From assembly GCF_030209755.1 (NCBI RefSeq), contig NZ_JARVRH010000012.1, positions 306,726 to 370,725 of the forward strand: a stretch of 64,000 nt of DNA. Direction: 5' to 3'. This document shows, in pieces, positions 27,572 to 37,070 of this stretch. Source of the stretch: Arthrobacter sp. efr-133-TYG-118. GTDB taxonomy: Bacteria > Actinomycetota > Actinomycetes > Actinomycetales > Micrococcaceae. Below the pieces are notes generated by a model that saw only the letters and a list, made by a program, of their open reading frames with translations, was not told where the DNA came from and did not search any database. The number at the start of each line of letters is the position of its first letter. Within the stretch, counting starts at the first letter, position 1. The position numbers were made by a program, and so were the translations under genes.

Positions 27572-28255
27572 TCAGTTGGGCTGGGTCCGGAGCGCCCCGA
27601 GTCCGGTGATCAGTGCATCCAAGCCCATGCTGAACGCGAGGTCGGACGGGTAGTTGTTCCGTTCGGGTCCAAGGCTGCGGACCGCCGAGGTGAAGTGCGG
27701 CGTGGAGTCGGCCAAGCGGCCGGAATCGAAAATGTCCGCCGGCGCGTTCGCGTCGAACGCGGCACCGAAAATGTAGGCCTCAAGGGCCACGATGCTCGGG
27801 ATGATCTGCTTCTCAGGGAAACCCGCGCGGAGGAATCCCTCCGTGACGGCTTCGTACATGGCGAGCGTCTGTGGGGCGTCCGTTACGGGAAGGACCGCGA
27901 TCACTGAGATCAGCGGGGTGTGCCTTGCGAAGATGCCGCGGTAGGAATACGCCCATTGCCGGACGGCCTCCTCCCAGGGGAGCGTGCTGAAACCTCCGAA
28001 GTCGACCTTGGACATCAGATCCTCTTCCACGAGCTTGAGGACTTCATCCTTGGAGGACACGTGGTTGTAAAGGGCCGACGGCGCCACACCCAGGGAGCGC
28101 GCGAGTGCAGCCATAGTGAGGCCGTCGTAGCCCTTCTTGCTGATCAGTTCCAGCGCCGCCGCCGTGATGCCGTCCTGGTCCAGGACCGCCGCCATTGGCC
28201 GGCCCGCCCTGCGACGCGCTTTAGGCTCGCCGGGAGCGGGGATGGGTTCAGGCAT
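27572..28255 (-). CDS. TetR-family transcriptional regulator
   Basis: A 227-residue regulator. The DNA-binding domain spans about 20-65 (ITAAALELISKKGYDGLTMA; LGVAPSALYNHVSSKDEVL). A helical ligand domain of the TetR_C type with LPWEEAVRQWAYSYRGIFARH follows. The ATG at 28255 has AAAGG upstream. It is divergent from the putrescine oxidase gene, and an ATAAATGA/TCATTTAT palindrome lies between them, so it probably controls that oxidase in response to an amine or its product. Confidence 0.88.
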   Translation of the reverse strand: MPEPIPAPGEPKARRRAGRPMAAVLDQDGITAAALELISKKGYDGLTMAALARSLGVAPSALYNHVSSKDEVLKLVEEDLMSKVDFGGFSTLPWEEAVRQWAYSYRGIFARHTPLISVIAVLPVTDAPQTLAMYEAVTEGFLRAGFPEKQIIPSIVALEAYIFGAAFDANAPADIFDSGRLADSTPHFTSAVRSLGPERNNYPSDLAFSMGLDALITGLGALRTQPN

Positions 28256-28335
28256 TGCTGACCTTTCTGGAGGCTGTGTCAAAGCATTATTCCATTTGGG
28301 TCTTCACAGCGGCGGCCGAGCCAGCTACAGTTGAG

Positions 28336-28358
28336 ATAAATGAACGTCATTCATTTAT
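28336..28358. promoter_or_regulatory. Palindromic operator candidate between tetR and puo
   Basis: Perfect 8-bp arms ATAAATGA (28336-28343) and TCATTTAT (28351-28358) flank 7 nt. A nested AATGA-ACG-TCATT lies at 28339-28351. It overlaps a possible -35 (TTGAGA, 28331-28336) of the oxidase gene. Size and symmetry fit a TetR dimer site. Confidence 0.6.
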
Positions 28359-28394
28359 TGGTCAGCCAACGGGGACGGCCACAGAAAGGACATC

Positions 28395-29786
28395 ATGTTG
28401 AATCTTGATCGCGACGTCGTAATTGTCGGTGCCGGTCCGTCGGGGTTGACGGCCGCCCGCGAATTGAAGAAGGCCGGACTCAGCGTTGCCGTACTCGAGG
28501 CACGCGACCGCGTCGGTGGCCGCACGTGGACCGACACCATTGACGGGGCCATGCTGGAAATCGGCGGACAATGGGTGTCCCCGGACCAGACCGCCCTCAT
28601 GGGGCTCCTCGACGACCTCGGCCTGAAGATGTACTCGCGCTACCGCGACGGCGAATCTGTCTACCTCGCGCCGGACGGCAACCGTACCCGCTACACCGGG
28701 GCTTCCTTCCCGGTGAGCGAAACCACTGCAGCCGAGATGGACAAGCTCACTGCCATCCTGGACGGCCTCGCCGCGGAGATCGGCCCGGAAGAGCCTTGGG
28801 CCCACCCCAAGGCCCGTGAGCTGGACACCATCTCTTTCCACCACTGGCTGCGCCAGAACTCCACGGACGAGGAGGCCTGCAACAACATCGGCCTGTTCAT
28901 CGCCGGCGGCATGCTGACCAAGCCGGCCCATGCTTTCTCCGCGCTGCAAGCGGTGCTGATGGCAGCTTCAGCAGGTTCCTTCTCCAACCTGACGGACGAG
29001 GACTTCATCCTGGACAAGCGGGTTATCGGTGGCATGCAACAGGTCTCCCTGTTGATCGCCGCGGAACTGGGTAACGACGTCGTACTTAACAGCCCGGTCC
29101 GCACCATCAATTGGGATCCGGCCGGCGAAGGCCATCGCGTCACTGTTGAATCCGAGCGTGCAACCGTCAATGCGCGATTCGTGATCATGGCTGTCCCGCC
29201 GAACCTGTACTCCCGAGTGTCCTTCAATCCGCCGCTGCCGCGCCGCCAGCACCAGATGCACCAGCACCAGTCCCTTGGCCTGGTCATCAAGGTCCACGCT
29301 GTCTACAGCACGCCGTTCTGGCGCGAAGACGGACTGTCCGGTACGGGCTTCGGCGCCGACGCCCTGGTCCAGGAGGTCTACGACAACACCAACCACGGGG
29401 ACACTCGCGGGACCCTGGTGGGCTTCATCTCGGACGAAAAGGCAGACGCCGTCTTCGAGCTCAGCGCCGAGGACCGCAAGAAGAAGGTCCTCGAGTCCAT
29501 CGCGAGCTTCCTGGGCGAAAAAGCCCTGGATGCCGAGGTCTACTACGAATCCGACTGGGGTTCCGAGGAATGGACCCGGGGAGCCTACGCGTCCAGTTAC
29601 GACCTGGGCGGTCTGCACCGCTACGGCAAGGACCAGCACGCCAACGTAGGACCCATCTACTGGTCCTCCTCCGATCTGGCTGCGGAGGGCTACCAGCACG
29701 TGGACGGAGCAGTCCGGATGGGCCAGGCAGCCGCCGCCCGGATCGTCACCGCGAACAACCGCGTAACTGCGGTACCGGTGGCCTAG
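28395..29786 (+). CDS. puo: Flavin monoamine oxidase, putrescine oxidase type
   Basis: A 463-residue FAD amine oxidase. The FAD-binding N terminus reads VVIVGAGPSGLTAARELKKA and ARDRVGGRTW, and the second FAD region is near the C terminus (EGYQHVDGAVRMGQAAAARI). By eye it follows Rhodococcus and Kocuria putrescine oxidases through most of its length, including DTISFHHWLRQ, GGMLTKPAHAFSALQAV and GADALVQEVYDNTN. It would convert putrescine to 4-aminobutanal, ammonia and H2O2. Tyramine or another amine cannot be excluded. An AGAAAGGA SD precedes the ATG, and a strong terminator follows. Confidence 0.9.
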   Translation: MLNLDRDVVIVGAGPSGLTAARELKKAGLSVAVLEARDRVGGRTWTDTIDGAMLEIGGQWVSPDQTALMGLLDDLGLKMYSRYRDGESVYLAPDGNRTRYTGASFPVSETTAAEMDKLTAILDGLAAEIGPEEPWAHPKARELDTISFHHWLRQNSTDEEACNNIGLFIAGGMLTKPAHAFSALQAVLMAASAGSFSNLTDEDFILDKRVIGGMQQVSLLIAAELGNDVVLNSPVRTINWDPAGEGHRVTVESERATVNARFVIMAVPPNLYSRVSFNPPLPRRQHQMHQHQSLGLVIKVHAVYSTPFWREDGLSGTGFGADALVQEVYDNTNHGDTRGTLVGFISDEKADAVFELSAEDRKKKVLESIASFLGEKALDAEVYYESDWGSEEWTRGAYASSYDLGGLHRYGKDQHANVGPIYWSSSDLAAEGYQHVDGAVRMGQAAAARIVTANNRVTAVPVA

Positions 29787-29804
29787 AAAGGTATTAATCC
29801 ACAC

Positions 29805-29853
29805 GTGAGGTCTCGGCTCTTTCGCCCATCGAAAGGGACGAGACCTCACTTTT
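29805..29853 (+). terminator. Rho-independent terminator after puo
   Basis: GTGAGGTCTCG (29805-29815) pairs with CGAGACCTCAC (29839-29849), with an inner CTTTCG/CGAAAG stem, and is followed by TTTT. Confidence 0.92.
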
Positions 29854-29882
29854 GGAATCCGGGCAGCTGGTCCATGAGGCAG

Positions 29883-29897
29883 GATTGTTGAACAATC
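29883..29897. promoter_or_regulatory. Palindrome GATTGTT-G-AACAATC upstream of pxpA
   Basis: A perfect 7-bp inverted repeat with a single central base, 51 nt before the pxpA start. This compact form is usual for GntR/FCD regulators, and one is encoded at the end of this operon (34196). Confidence 0.6.
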
Positions 29898-29948
29898 TTG
29901 GTGTTTCAGGCATGATGGTGAGGTATTCAACCTGAGACGGGGATCACA

Positions 29949-30707
29949 ATGCCTTTTATCGACCTCAACAGCGACGTCGGAGAATCGTTCGGCAATTGGA
30001 CCATGGGCGACGACGCTTCAGTCTTCCGCCACGTGTCGAGCGCCAATGTAGCCTGCGGATTCCACGCCGGAGATCCCACCACCATCGCGAGGACCTGCCG
30101 AGAGGCGGTCGCCGCCGGAGTGACCATTGGTGCCCACGTGGGTTACCGGGACCTCGCGGGTTTCGGCCGACGCTTCCTCGATTGCTCCGCAACCGAACTG
30201 GCCGACGACGTTCTCTATCAGCTCGGCGCGCTCCAAGCCCTGGCCCATGCTGCCGGCTCCGAGATCAAGTACGTCAAGCCGCACGGCGCCCTCTACAACA
30301 CGATCGTCCACCACGAGGTCCACGCCCAGGCAGTGGCCGACGCCGTCCATGCCTTCAGTCCCGGACTCCCGATCCTTCTCCTGCCGGGCTCCGTCGCACT
30401 CGCCAAAGCCGAAGCGAAGGGGCTTCGGGGAGTGGCCGAGGCGTTTGCCGACCGGGCCTACGACGCGGACGGCACCCTCGTATCGCGGCGCGAAGAAGGC
30501 GCCGTCCTGCACGACCACGCCGCCATCACCGAGAACATGGTCCGCCTGGCAACGGAGGGCAAAATCGTGGCCCGCGACGGTTCCGTCCTGAACGTCCACG
30601 CAGAAAGCATCTGCGTCCATGGAGACACTCCCGGCGCCGTGGCCATGGCAGGCGCCGTCAGCGCGGGACTCGAAGCCGCTGGGGTCGCCGTACGGAGTTT
30701 CGCGTGA
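29949..30707 (+). CDS. pxpA: 5-oxoprolinase subunit A (LamB/YcsF family)
   Basis: A 252-residue protein with the family motifs [35 protein letters not shown] and [10 protein letters not shown]. PxpA acts with PxpB and PxpC in ATP-dependent opening of 5-oxoproline (pyroglutamate) to glutamate, removing a damage product of glutamine. It is the first gene of a four-gene rightward operon and overlaps the fused pxpBC by GTGA. Confidence 0.93.
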   Translation: MPFIDLNSDVGESFGNWTMGDDASVFRHVSSANVACGFHAGDPTTIARTCREAVAAGVTIGAHVGYRDLAGFGRRFLDCSATELADDVLYQLGALQALAHAAGSEIKYVKPHGALYNTIVHHEVHAQAVADAVHAFSPGLPILLLPGSVALAKAEAKGLRGVAEAFADRAYDADGTLVSRREEGAVLHDHAAITENMVRLATEGKIVARDGSVLNVHAESICVHGDTPGAVAMAGAVSAGLEAAGVAVRSFA

Positions 30708-32329
30708 GCCTCACGGGAATACGCCGGGCGGGCCCGCGCGCCCTGCTGGTGGAACTTTCCGATCTTCCTTCCGTGCTGGCGTTTCATTCCCGGCTGCTGG
30801 CCGAGCCCCTGCCCGGCCAGCTCGATGTGGTCGCCGCGGCAGCCACCGTACTCGTTAAGTTCGGCACGCACGCCGAGGCACTCGCGGCGCGAACCGCCGT
30901 CGGGCAAGTTGACCTGGACGCGGTGCCACGCGACAGTTCCCGCGACGTCACCATCGAAGTGGTGTACGACGGCGAGGACCTCGCCGAGGTGGGCATGCTC
31001 ACCGGTCTGGGCCCGGACGGCGTCGTGGCCGCCCACACTGGACAGCTCTGGACCGCGGCGTTCGGCGGCTTCGCACCGGGCTTCACCTACTTGCTCGGCG
31101 AGAACCACAGCCTCGACGTTCCGCGCCGAAGCTCGCCGCGCACCGCCGTTCCTGCCGGTTCCGTGGCGCTCGGCGGGACGTTCTCCGCCGTCTACCCTCG
31201 ACAGTCCCCGGGCGGCTGGCAGCTGATCGGACGTACGACAGCGGTCCTCTGGGATCTCGAGCGGGAGTCACCGGCGCTGGTTCGTCCGGGAGACAGGGTC
31301 CGGTATGTGGCCGTCCGCGAGGCCATTGCCCTGACTCCCGCACCGCCCGCGGGCGGCGAAGACACCGGCCCCGCCCTGGTGGTGGACTCACCCGGGCTGC
31401 AATCGCTCGTCCAGGACCGAGGCCGCCCCGGGCTAGGGGACTTGGGAGTGTCGGCTGCGGGCGCCGTGGACGAGCAATCGACCCGTCAGGCCAACCGCTT
31501 GGTGGGCAACGAAGCCGGTGCCGCAGTGATTGAAAACGTGCTGGGCGGACTTTCGGTTCGGGCCGTCGGTGACCAGGTGCTCGCTGTTGCCGGAGCGGTG
31601 GTGCCCTTGGAAATCCGCGATGCATCGGGCGCTCCGGCCCGCTGCGCCGCCATGTGCGCGCCCTTCGCTCTCCTGGACGGGGAAACCCTCAGCCTGGGGG
31701 AACCGACGCTCGGGGCCCGAAGCTACCTTGCCGTCCGCGGCGGGATTGATGTGCATCCGGTGCTCGGCAGCCGCTCAAGCGACTCGATGTCCGGAATCGG
31801 TCCCGCGCCGTTGTCGGTTGGGACCCGCCTTCCCGTCGGAAGAGCGCCGCTGTTCCAGATGGTGGGCGCCCCGGAGGAATCGACGCTGCGGCTAGGAGTG
31901 GCGTCCGCGGAACTCCGCATCACCTTGGGCCCGCGGGATGACTGGTTCGATTCCCGCGCCTTGGAGGCCCTCACGGGGCAGGACTGGATCACCAGCGAGC
32001 AGTCCAACAGAATCGGTGTTCGGCTCAGGCCCGCCGGCAACCGTGCGCTCGAACGAAACCTCGACTGCGGCGCCGGTGAGCTCCCCAGCGAAGGGACAGT
32101 TGCCGGCGCACTCCAGGTCCCGCCCAGCGGACATCCCGTCCTCTTCCTGGCGGACCACCCGGTGACGGGCGGGTATCCGGTGATTGCCGTCGTCGTACCC
32201 GAAGACCTGCCGACGGCGGCGCAATTGCCGCCCGGCCACCGCGTGCTGTTCACGATCGTGGACCCCGCAACCCTTGAACCCCTTGAACCTGCCGCTACCG
32301 GCGCTGTCTCCGAAGGAACCCAGCCATGA
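30704..32329 (+). CDS. pxpBC: Fused 5-oxoprolinase subunits B and C (KipI-KipA fusion)
   Basis: A 541-residue fusion. Residues about 1-215 are PxpB/KipI (AHS1: [40 protein letters not shown]). After a short linker, about 225-535 are PxpC/KipA (AHS2: [65 protein letters not shown]). The GTG start overlaps the pxpA stop and the end overlaps the biotin carboxylase by ATGA. KipI-KipA is homologous to the carboxyltransferase part of urea carboxylase, which matters because a BC-BCCP protein follows. Confidence 0.93.
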   Translation: MSLTGIRRAGPRALLVELSDLPSVLAFHSRLLAEPLPGQLDVVAAAATVLVKFGTHAEALAARTAVGQVDLDAVPRDSSRDVTIEVVYDGEDLAEVGMLTGLGPDGVVAAHTGQLWTAAFGGFAPGFTYLLGENHSLDVPRRSSPRTAVPAGSVALGGTFSAVYPRQSPGGWQLIGRTTAVLWDLERESPALVRPGDRVRYVAVREAIALTPAPPAGGEDTGPALVVDSPGLQSLVQDRGRPGLGDLGVSAAGAVDEQSTRQANRLVGNEAGAAVIENVLGGLSVRAVGDQVLAVAGAVVPLEIRDASGAPARCAAMCAPFALLDGETLSLGEPTLGARSYLAVRGGIDVHPVLGSRSSDSMSGIGPAPLSVGTRLPVGRAPLFQMVGAPEESTLRLGVASAELRITLGPRDDWFDSRALEALTGQDWITSEQSNRIGVRLRPAGNRALERNLDCGAGELPSEGTVAGALQVPPSGHPVLFLADHPVTGGYPVIAVVVPEDLPTAAQLPPGHRVLFTIVDPATLEPLEPAATGAVSEGTQP

Positions 32330-34059
32330 AAAAGGTCCTGATCGCCAACCGCGGCGAGATCGCCGTGCGGATTGCCCGCGCCTGCTCCGATGAGGGCTTG
32401 GAGTCTGTTGCCGTGTACTCGGACCCCGACGCCGATTCCCTCCACGTGCGGTTTGCGGACGAGGCCTACGCACTGGGCGGTTCCACCGGCGCTGAGACAT
32501 ACCTGGACATCGCCAAGCTGATCGACGTCGCCCGCCGCGCCGGTGCCGACGCCGTGCACCCCGGATATGGCTTCCTGTCCGAGAACGCCGACTTCGCGCA
32601 GGCCGTGATCGACGCAGGCCTTACGTGGATCGGCCCCGCGCCACAGTCCATACGGGAGCTGGGCAATAAGGTGACGGCCCGGGAGATCGCCGTCCGCGCC
32701 GGGGCTCCGCTTGTCCCGGGCAGCGATGGGCCCGTGGCGAACGCGGCTGAAGTACTTGCGTTCGCGTTGGAATACGGCATGCCAGTGGCCATCAAGGCTG
32801 CTTTTGGCGGGGGAGGCCGCGGGCTCAAGATTGCGCGGCGCCTGGAGGATATCGAGGACGCATTCGAATCGGCCGTGCGTGAATCCAAGGCAGCCTTCGG
32901 ACGGGACGAATGCTTCGTGGAGCGCTTCCTGGACCAGCCGCGGCACGTCGAGGCCCAGATCCTGGCGGATATGCACGGCAACGTCGTGGTCCTCGGAACC
33001 CGCGACTGCTCACTGCAGCGCCGAAACCAGAAGCTCGTGGAGGAGGCCCCCGCACCCTTCCTGAGCCCTGAACAGCGCACGCTCATCCACGAATCGGCCA
33101 AGGCAATTTGCCGCGAGGCCGGATACTACGGTGCCGGAACCGTCGAATACCTCGTGGCCGTGGATGGCACCATCTCCTTCCTGGAGGTCAACACGCGCCT
33201 GCAGGTGGAGCATCCTGTCACCGAGGAAACCTCCGGGGTGGACCTGGTCCGCGAACAATTCCGGATCGCCGCGGGCGGCATCCTCTCCCTGACGGAAGAC
33301 CCTGAGCCCAAAGGACACGCCTTCGAGTTCCGCCTCAACGCCGAGGATCCCGCGCGCGGCTTCCTGCCTGGCCCCGGCACAGTGGACGTGTTCGAGGCGC
33401 CCACAGGACCGGGCATCCGCGTGGACTCCGGCGTGCGCTCCGGCTCGGTGGTTCCCGGAGAATATGATTCCCTCCTGGCCAAGCTGATTGTCCGTGGCGA
33501 AAACCGGCAGCAGGCCCTGCGCCGCGCCCGGGCTGCCCTGGACGAGATGCAGATCAAGGGTTTGCCCACCGTGCTTCCCTTCCACCGGGCCGTGGTCCGC
33601 CACCAAGCCTTCACCTCGGAGGACAAGCTCGGCGTCTACACCACGTGGATCGAGACCGAGTTCGCCGAAGAGCTTGCCGCGTCTCCGGAGATCGCCCGCG
33701 TGGCCCCCGGCTCCGAACGCAGCACGTTCACGGTGGAGCTGGATGGCAAGGCCGTGCAGCTTGGGCTCCCCCTTCGCTTATTCGAGGCGCTGATGAGCGG
33801 AGGTGGCGGGTCCGAGGCTGCTGTTTCGGCTCCGGTAATGGCCGACGACGCCGGGCTGGCCTCGCCGATGTCCGGCTCGCTGGTGAAGTGGCTCGTTGAG
33901 GACGGTGCCGTCGTGGAAGTGGGAGAGCCCGTGGCCGTGTTGGAGGCCATGAAGATGGAAACCACCGTCCCTGCCCACCGTTCCGGCACCGTGGCGCGTG
34001 GACCGCAGGGGCCGGGCACCGCCGTCGGGCGCGGAGAGGTGCTTGCGAGCATCGGCTGA
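32326..34059 (+). CDS. Biotin carboxylase-BCCP protein (acyl-CoA/urea carboxylase alpha-subunit type)
   Basis: A 577-residue protein. The biotin carboxylase domain (about 1-445) begins [19 protein letters not shown] and has [14 protein letters not shown], the glycine loop [28 protein letters not shown] and [23 protein letters not shown] domain at the C terminus has the biotinyl Lys in [13 protein letters not shown]. No CoA carboxyltransferase is nearby. It is translationally coupled to pxpBC. It may be a carboxylase subunit of the 5-oxoproline pathway, or an acyl-CoA carboxylase alpha subunit. Confidence 0.92.
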   Translation: MKKVLIANRGEIAVRIARACSDEGLESVAVYSDPDADSLHVRFADEAYALGGSTGAETYLDIAKLIDVARRAGADAVHPGYGFLSENADFAQAVIDAGLTWIGPAPQSIRELGNKVTAREIAVRAGAPLVPGSDGPVANAAEVLAFALEYGMPVAIKAAFGGGGRGLKIARRLEDIEDAFESAVRESKAAFGRDECFVERFLDQPRHVEAQILADMHGNVVVLGTRDCSLQRRNQKLVEEAPAPFLSPEQRTLIHESAKAICREAGYYGAGTVEYLVAVDGTISFLEVNTRLQVEHPVTEETSGVDLVREQFRIAAGGILSLTEDPEPKGHAFEFRLNAEDPARGFLPGPGTVDVFEAPTGPGIRVDSGVRSGSVVPGEYDSLLAKLIVRGENRQQALRRARAALDEMQIKGLPTVLPFHRAVVRHQAFTSEDKLGVYTTWIETEFAEELAASPEIARVAPGSERSTFTVELDGKAVQLGLPLRLFEALMSGGGGSEAAVSAPVMADDAGLASPMSGSLVKWLVEDGAVVEVGEPVAVLEAMKMETTVPAHRSGTVARGPQGPGTAVGRGEVLASIG

Positions 34060-34074
34060 GGGGTTCGCCGGGAC

Positions 34075-34162
34075 ATTTTGCTGGATCATTCGTGGCGGCA
34101 CGGACTTTTGCCGCGGATTTCCGGGCTTCGTCCAAAGCGTGGACGGAATGATCCAGCAAAAT
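34075..34162. repeat. Complex fold-back element (three-stem, cloverleaf-like)
   Basis: Perfect 17-bp outer arms (34075-34091 and 34146-34162) enclose two hairpins, GCGGCA/TGCCGC (34095-34114) and CGTCCA/TGGACG (34129-34145). The second abuts the right outer arm. It starts 16 nt after the carboxylase stop and ends 33 nt before the GntR start. No T-run follows, so it may be an RNA structure or a MITE-like repeat rather than a terminator. Confidence 0.7.
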
Positions 34163-34195
34163 CCGTCGGCCATCGCCGTTCGGTAGATTTGGGGC

Positions 34196-34882
34196 ATGCC
34201 CATGAACGCTGCGCTTCAAGGAATCGCCGACGCCGGCCACGCCACCCACGCCCACACTGGGGCGTGGGTTGCCGCCCAGCTTCGCCAGCGCATCTCCCAC
34301 GGCTTGTTGCCGCCCGGCACGAAGCTCTCCGAACAGGCCTTGTCCGAGGCGCTCGGCGTTTCCCGGAACACCCTGCGGGAGGCTTTCACTGTGCTTGCCG
34401 GTGAATCCGTGGTCCAGCGCATTCCCAACCGTGGCGTGTTCGTAGCCGCCCCCGGTGCCGACGACGTCCGCGAAATCTACCGGGTGCGGCGCCTGATCGA
34501 ACCGGCGGCCGTATTGTGGGGCGATGTCCCGGCGGGAGCCCTCGACGCCATGGACGCCATTGTCGACAAAGCCCGGGCTGCCCTCGCGGAGGGATCGGTG
34601 GCCGGCATGGCGGACGCCAACCAGGAGCTGCACAAGGCCCTGGTGTCGTTGTCCGGAAGCGCCTCCCTGGACGCACTGATGGAGAAAGTGCTGGCCGAGA
34701 TGCGATTGGTCTTCCACGCCATGGCCACCACCCCCGACTTCCACGGGCATTACGTGGAACGCAACGCCGCCTTGGTCGCCCAGATCCGTAACGGACAGCG
34801 CGACGAGGCCGCAGCCGAGTTACGTCGCTACCTCGACGGTGCCGAACACGAACTCCTGGTGCACATCGGGGCAATTCCGTAG
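34196..34882 (+). CDS. GntR/FCD-family transcriptional regulator
   Basis: A 228-residue regulator. The winged helix (about 20-85) includes LRQRISHGLLPPGTKLSEQALSEALGVSRNTLREAF and VQRIPNRGVFVA. A C-terminal FCD effector domain has EIYRVRRLIEPAAV, ANQELHKALVSL and the His-bearing HYVERNAALVAQI, as in metal-containing FCD folds that bind carboxylates. Position after the pxp genes and the palindrome upstream of pxpA suggest it controls 5-oxoproline use. An alternative ATG lies at 34202. Confidence 0.88.
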   Translation: MPMNAALQGIADAGHATHAHTGAWVAAQLRQRISHGLLPPGTKLSEQALSEALGVSRNTLREAFTVLAGESVVQRIPNRGVFVAAPGADDVREIYRVRRLIEPAAVLWGDVPAGALDAMDAIVDKARAALAEGSVAGMADANQELHKALVSLSGSASLDALMEKVLAEMRLVFHAMATTPDFHGHYVERNAALVAQIRNGQRDEAAAELRRYLDGAEHELLVHIGAIP

Positions 34883-34914
34883 GCGCCTGCGCGACGACGA
34901 AGGGCGCGAGCCAG

Positions 34915-35532
34915 CTACGGCGCAGAAACGCCCGCCGCTGCTTCGGCTTCGGCCATCGCAACTTCCAACTGCTCGACGGCGCGGGCATAATCCGCCCCCG
35001 CTGTCAGGCGGCAGCGCTGGGCTTCCTGCAGGGCGCGGACCAAGGCGGCGGTTTGCGGAATGTTGACGTCGCTCATTCCGGGGAAGTCGATGCCCTTGGC
35101 GGGGTCCAGTTCATACCTTTGCCAGCGAGCCAGGAGGGCGTCGTGACGGGCTGCGGCTTCCGTGAAACCACTGCGGTTTTGGCGCCTCTGCTCCAGTTTC
35201 CGGCCGACGGCAAAGGCGGCAACAGCGGCAGCTATGCCGAGGAAGAGCATCAAGAGCCCGACGGCGGGCGAGGCCAAGGCGGGGATGACGACTGCGGGGA
35301 CAACCACCACGAGCCCGGCGAAGATGTTCCAGAAGGTGGCATCCGGCTCTTTGAGCAGGTCCCGATCGCGGTGCCCGATGGGCCCCTCCAAGGCGAGGTG
35401 GCCGCCGTCGGGGGCTCCGTGGATGACCCCTTTGCGGACAGCGTTGACCGTAAAGGCCACCGCGCACATGAGCAAAAGCGCCCACAGCCCGACCTCCCAG
35501 GCCGTCAGCTGGATTCCAGTTGTGGCAGGCAA
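34915..35532 (-). CDS. Membrane protein of unknown function
   Basis: About 205 residues. Hydrophobic segments lie near the N terminus (VGLWALLLMCAVAFTV) and in the middle (NIFAGLVVVVPAVVIPALAS; VGLLMLFLGIAAAVAAFAVG). Charged loops and a helical cytoplasmic C terminus follow, with AALVRALQEAQRCRLTAGAD. No family was recognised. The TTG at 35532 is chosen because GGAGG lies 8 nt upstream; GTG codons at 35541, 35547 and 35559 are alternatives. It is separated from the upstream gene by a terminator. Confidence 0.65.
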   Translation of the reverse strand: MPATTGIQLTAWEVGLWALLLMCAVAFTVNAVRKGVIHGAPDGGHLALEGPIGHRDRDLLKEPDATFWNIFAGLVVVVPAVVIPALASPAVGLLMLFLGIAAAVAAFAVGRKLEQRRQNRSGFTEAAARHDALLARWQRYELDPAKGIDFPGMSDVNIPQTAALVRALQEAQRCRLTAGADYARAVEQLEVAMAEAEAAAGVSAP

Positions 35533-35615
35533 TCGGACCACCTCCACGCGAATGCGCACCGCTTTGAATTCAGTATGCGCCGAGGAAGACCTGGAGGCGA
35601 GAGCCCGATTTGGGC

Positions 35616-35666
35616 GTAAAAGCGGGATGGCAGGACATCCCCGCCGGGGGTGTCCTGCCATCCTGC
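35616..35666 (-). terminator. Rho-independent terminator of the DUF5997-like gene
   Basis: A near-perfect 20-bp hairpin (35622-35666) with a 3-nt loop is followed on the minus strand by TTTT (35618-35621). It begins 18 nt after the stop codon of the leftward gene at 35684. Confidence 0.88.
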
Positions 35667-35683
35667 GGAAGTCCGGTTGGAGC

Positions 35684-36133
35684 TTAAGCGTGGTCCCGCT
35701 TGGATGCCTTGGGCGCGTCCCGCTTGGCAGTGGCGTTGGTCTTGGCTTCCTTCGTGGCTTCCTTCTTAGCAGCTTCTTCCTTGATGCGCTTTGCCTCGGA
35801 GCGTACGGCTGCATGCGTGGCGCGCTCGACGACGAGCCACTGCGGGGGAGCTGCCAGCAGTTCGGTGATTTCCGCCGTCGTCAGGGGCTCGGTGATTCCG
35901 CCGCGCGCGAGGCCGCTGATGGAGATATTCAGCTTCTGTGCCACCACGGGACGCGGGTGCGGACCCGTCCGGCGGAGTTCGGCGAGCCACTCCGGGGCGT
36001 TGGCCTGGAGGTCCGCGAAATCGGCGCGGGTGATTTCCGAATCCTGGAACTCCTGGGGTGTTGCAGGCAGGTAGATGCCAAGTTTCTTGGCAACGGTGGC
36101 CGGCTTCATGGACTGGGAGTTTGCAGAGGTCAT
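35684..36133 (-). CDS. DUF5997-like protein with basic C-terminal tail
   Basis: A 149-residue soluble protein. The N-terminal part (MKPATVAKKLGIYLPATPQEF; VVAQKLNISISGLARGGITE) reads like a small helical DNA- or protein-binding fold. The last 35 residues are Lys/Ala/Glu-rich and probably disordered. It resembles the actinobacterial DUF5997 family, often found near a LysR-type substrate-binding-domain protein, which is indeed present at 38180. Here modBC separates the two. Function unknown. Confidence 0.7.
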   Translation of the reverse strand: MTSANSQSMKPATVAKKLGIYLPATPQEFQDSEITRADFADLQANAPEWLAELRRTGPHPRPVVAQKLNISISGLARGGITEPLTTAEITELLAAPPQWLVVERATHAAVRSEAKRIKEEAAKKEATKEAKTNATAKRDAPKASKRDHA

Positions 36134-36266
36134 GGTTCAAGGGTATCCGCCACCGCAGGGAAGTGGCACAGCCGCTGTTCTAGGATGAATCCATGCCGCA
36201 CACAAGAGTCGCCGGGGCCGCCCGGAAAGTCCCGGTGACGCAAGCCTCGGCGTACCGTAGGCGTTG

Positions 36267-37070
36267 ATGAACTTCAGCGGGATTCCACGGTGGGTCTATG
36301 GCCTTGCGGTAGTGGGCGGTTTGTTCGTCCTGTTGCCGCTGGCCGCCATGGTCGCGAAGGTCAATTGGGCACAGTTCATCCCGCTGGTGACCTCCGATTC
36401 CTCTCTGACGGCGCTAGGGCTGAGCCTCCGTACCTCTGCCGCGAGCACCGCGCTCTGCGTCGTCCTGGGCATCCCCTTGGCCCTTGTCCTTGCCCGCCGG
36501 CCCTTCCGCGGGCAGCGGCTCCTCCGTGCCTTCGTCCTCCTGCCCTTGGTGTTGCCGCCGGTGGTGGGCGGCATTGCGCTGCTCTACACGTTCGGGCGGC
36601 AGGGTCTTCTGGGGAAGAGCCTTGAGCTCGCGGGCATCCAGATCGCCTTTTCGACGACGGCGGTGGTCCTGGCCCAGACATTCGTCGCCCTGCCGTTCCT
36701 GGTAGTCAGCCTCGAAGGCGCCTTGCGGACTGCCGGCAACCGCTACGAAGCCGTCGCCGCGACGCTCGGCGCGCGCCCCACCACCATCCTGCGACGCGTG
36801 ACCGTACCTATGGTCCTCCCCGGGCTTGCATCCGGGGCAGTGCTGTCCTTTGCCCGAAGCCTGGGCGAGTTCGGGGCCACGCTGACTTTCGCAGGGAGCC
36901 TGCAAGGTGTCACCCGGACCTTGCCCCTGGAAATCTACCTGCAGCGCGAGACCGACGCGGACGCCGCCGTTGCCCTTTCACTCGTGCTCGTCGCCGTGGC
37001 AGTGATCGTCGTCGGGCTGTCCTACCGGCGTCCGCACCGCGCGGACATTCCCGCGGAGGCGGCTGCATGA
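36267..37070 (+). CDS. modB: Molybdate ABC transporter permease
   Basis: A 267-residue permease of the ModB/CysT class. It has about six spans, a [20 protein letters not shown] segment and the ABC-permease loop [22 protein letters not shown], which contacts the ATPase. It ends [18 protein letters not shown], a hallmark of molybdate/tungstate permeases. The ATG at 36267 overlaps the stop of a 24-codon ORF (36193-36267). It is coupled to modC by ATGA. No modA binding-protein gene is present nearby. Confidence 0.9.
   Translation: MNFSGIPRWVYGLAVVGGLFVLLPLAAMVAKVNWAQFIPLVTSDSSLTALGLSLRTSAASTALCVVLGIPLALVLARRPFRGQRLLRAFVLLPLVLPPVVGGIALLYTFGRQGLLGKSLELAGIQIAFSTTAVVLAQTFVALPFLVVSLEGALRTAGNRYEAVAATLGARPTTILRRVTVPMVLPGLASGAVLSFARSLGEFGATLTFAGSLQGVTRTLPLEIYLQRETDADAAVALSLVLVAVAVIVVGLSYRRPHRADIPAEAAA

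Noticed and set aside
29996..30703. N-terminal extension of the pxpBC frame back into pxpA
   Set aside because: The extension is Arg-rich and out of frame with pxpA. The GTG at 30704, overlapping the pxpA stop, starts exactly at the KipI fold.
36193..36267. 24-codon ORF as a remnant of modA
   Set aside because: The peptide is basic and has no signal peptide or binding-protein motif. It is kept only as a possible leader ORF.
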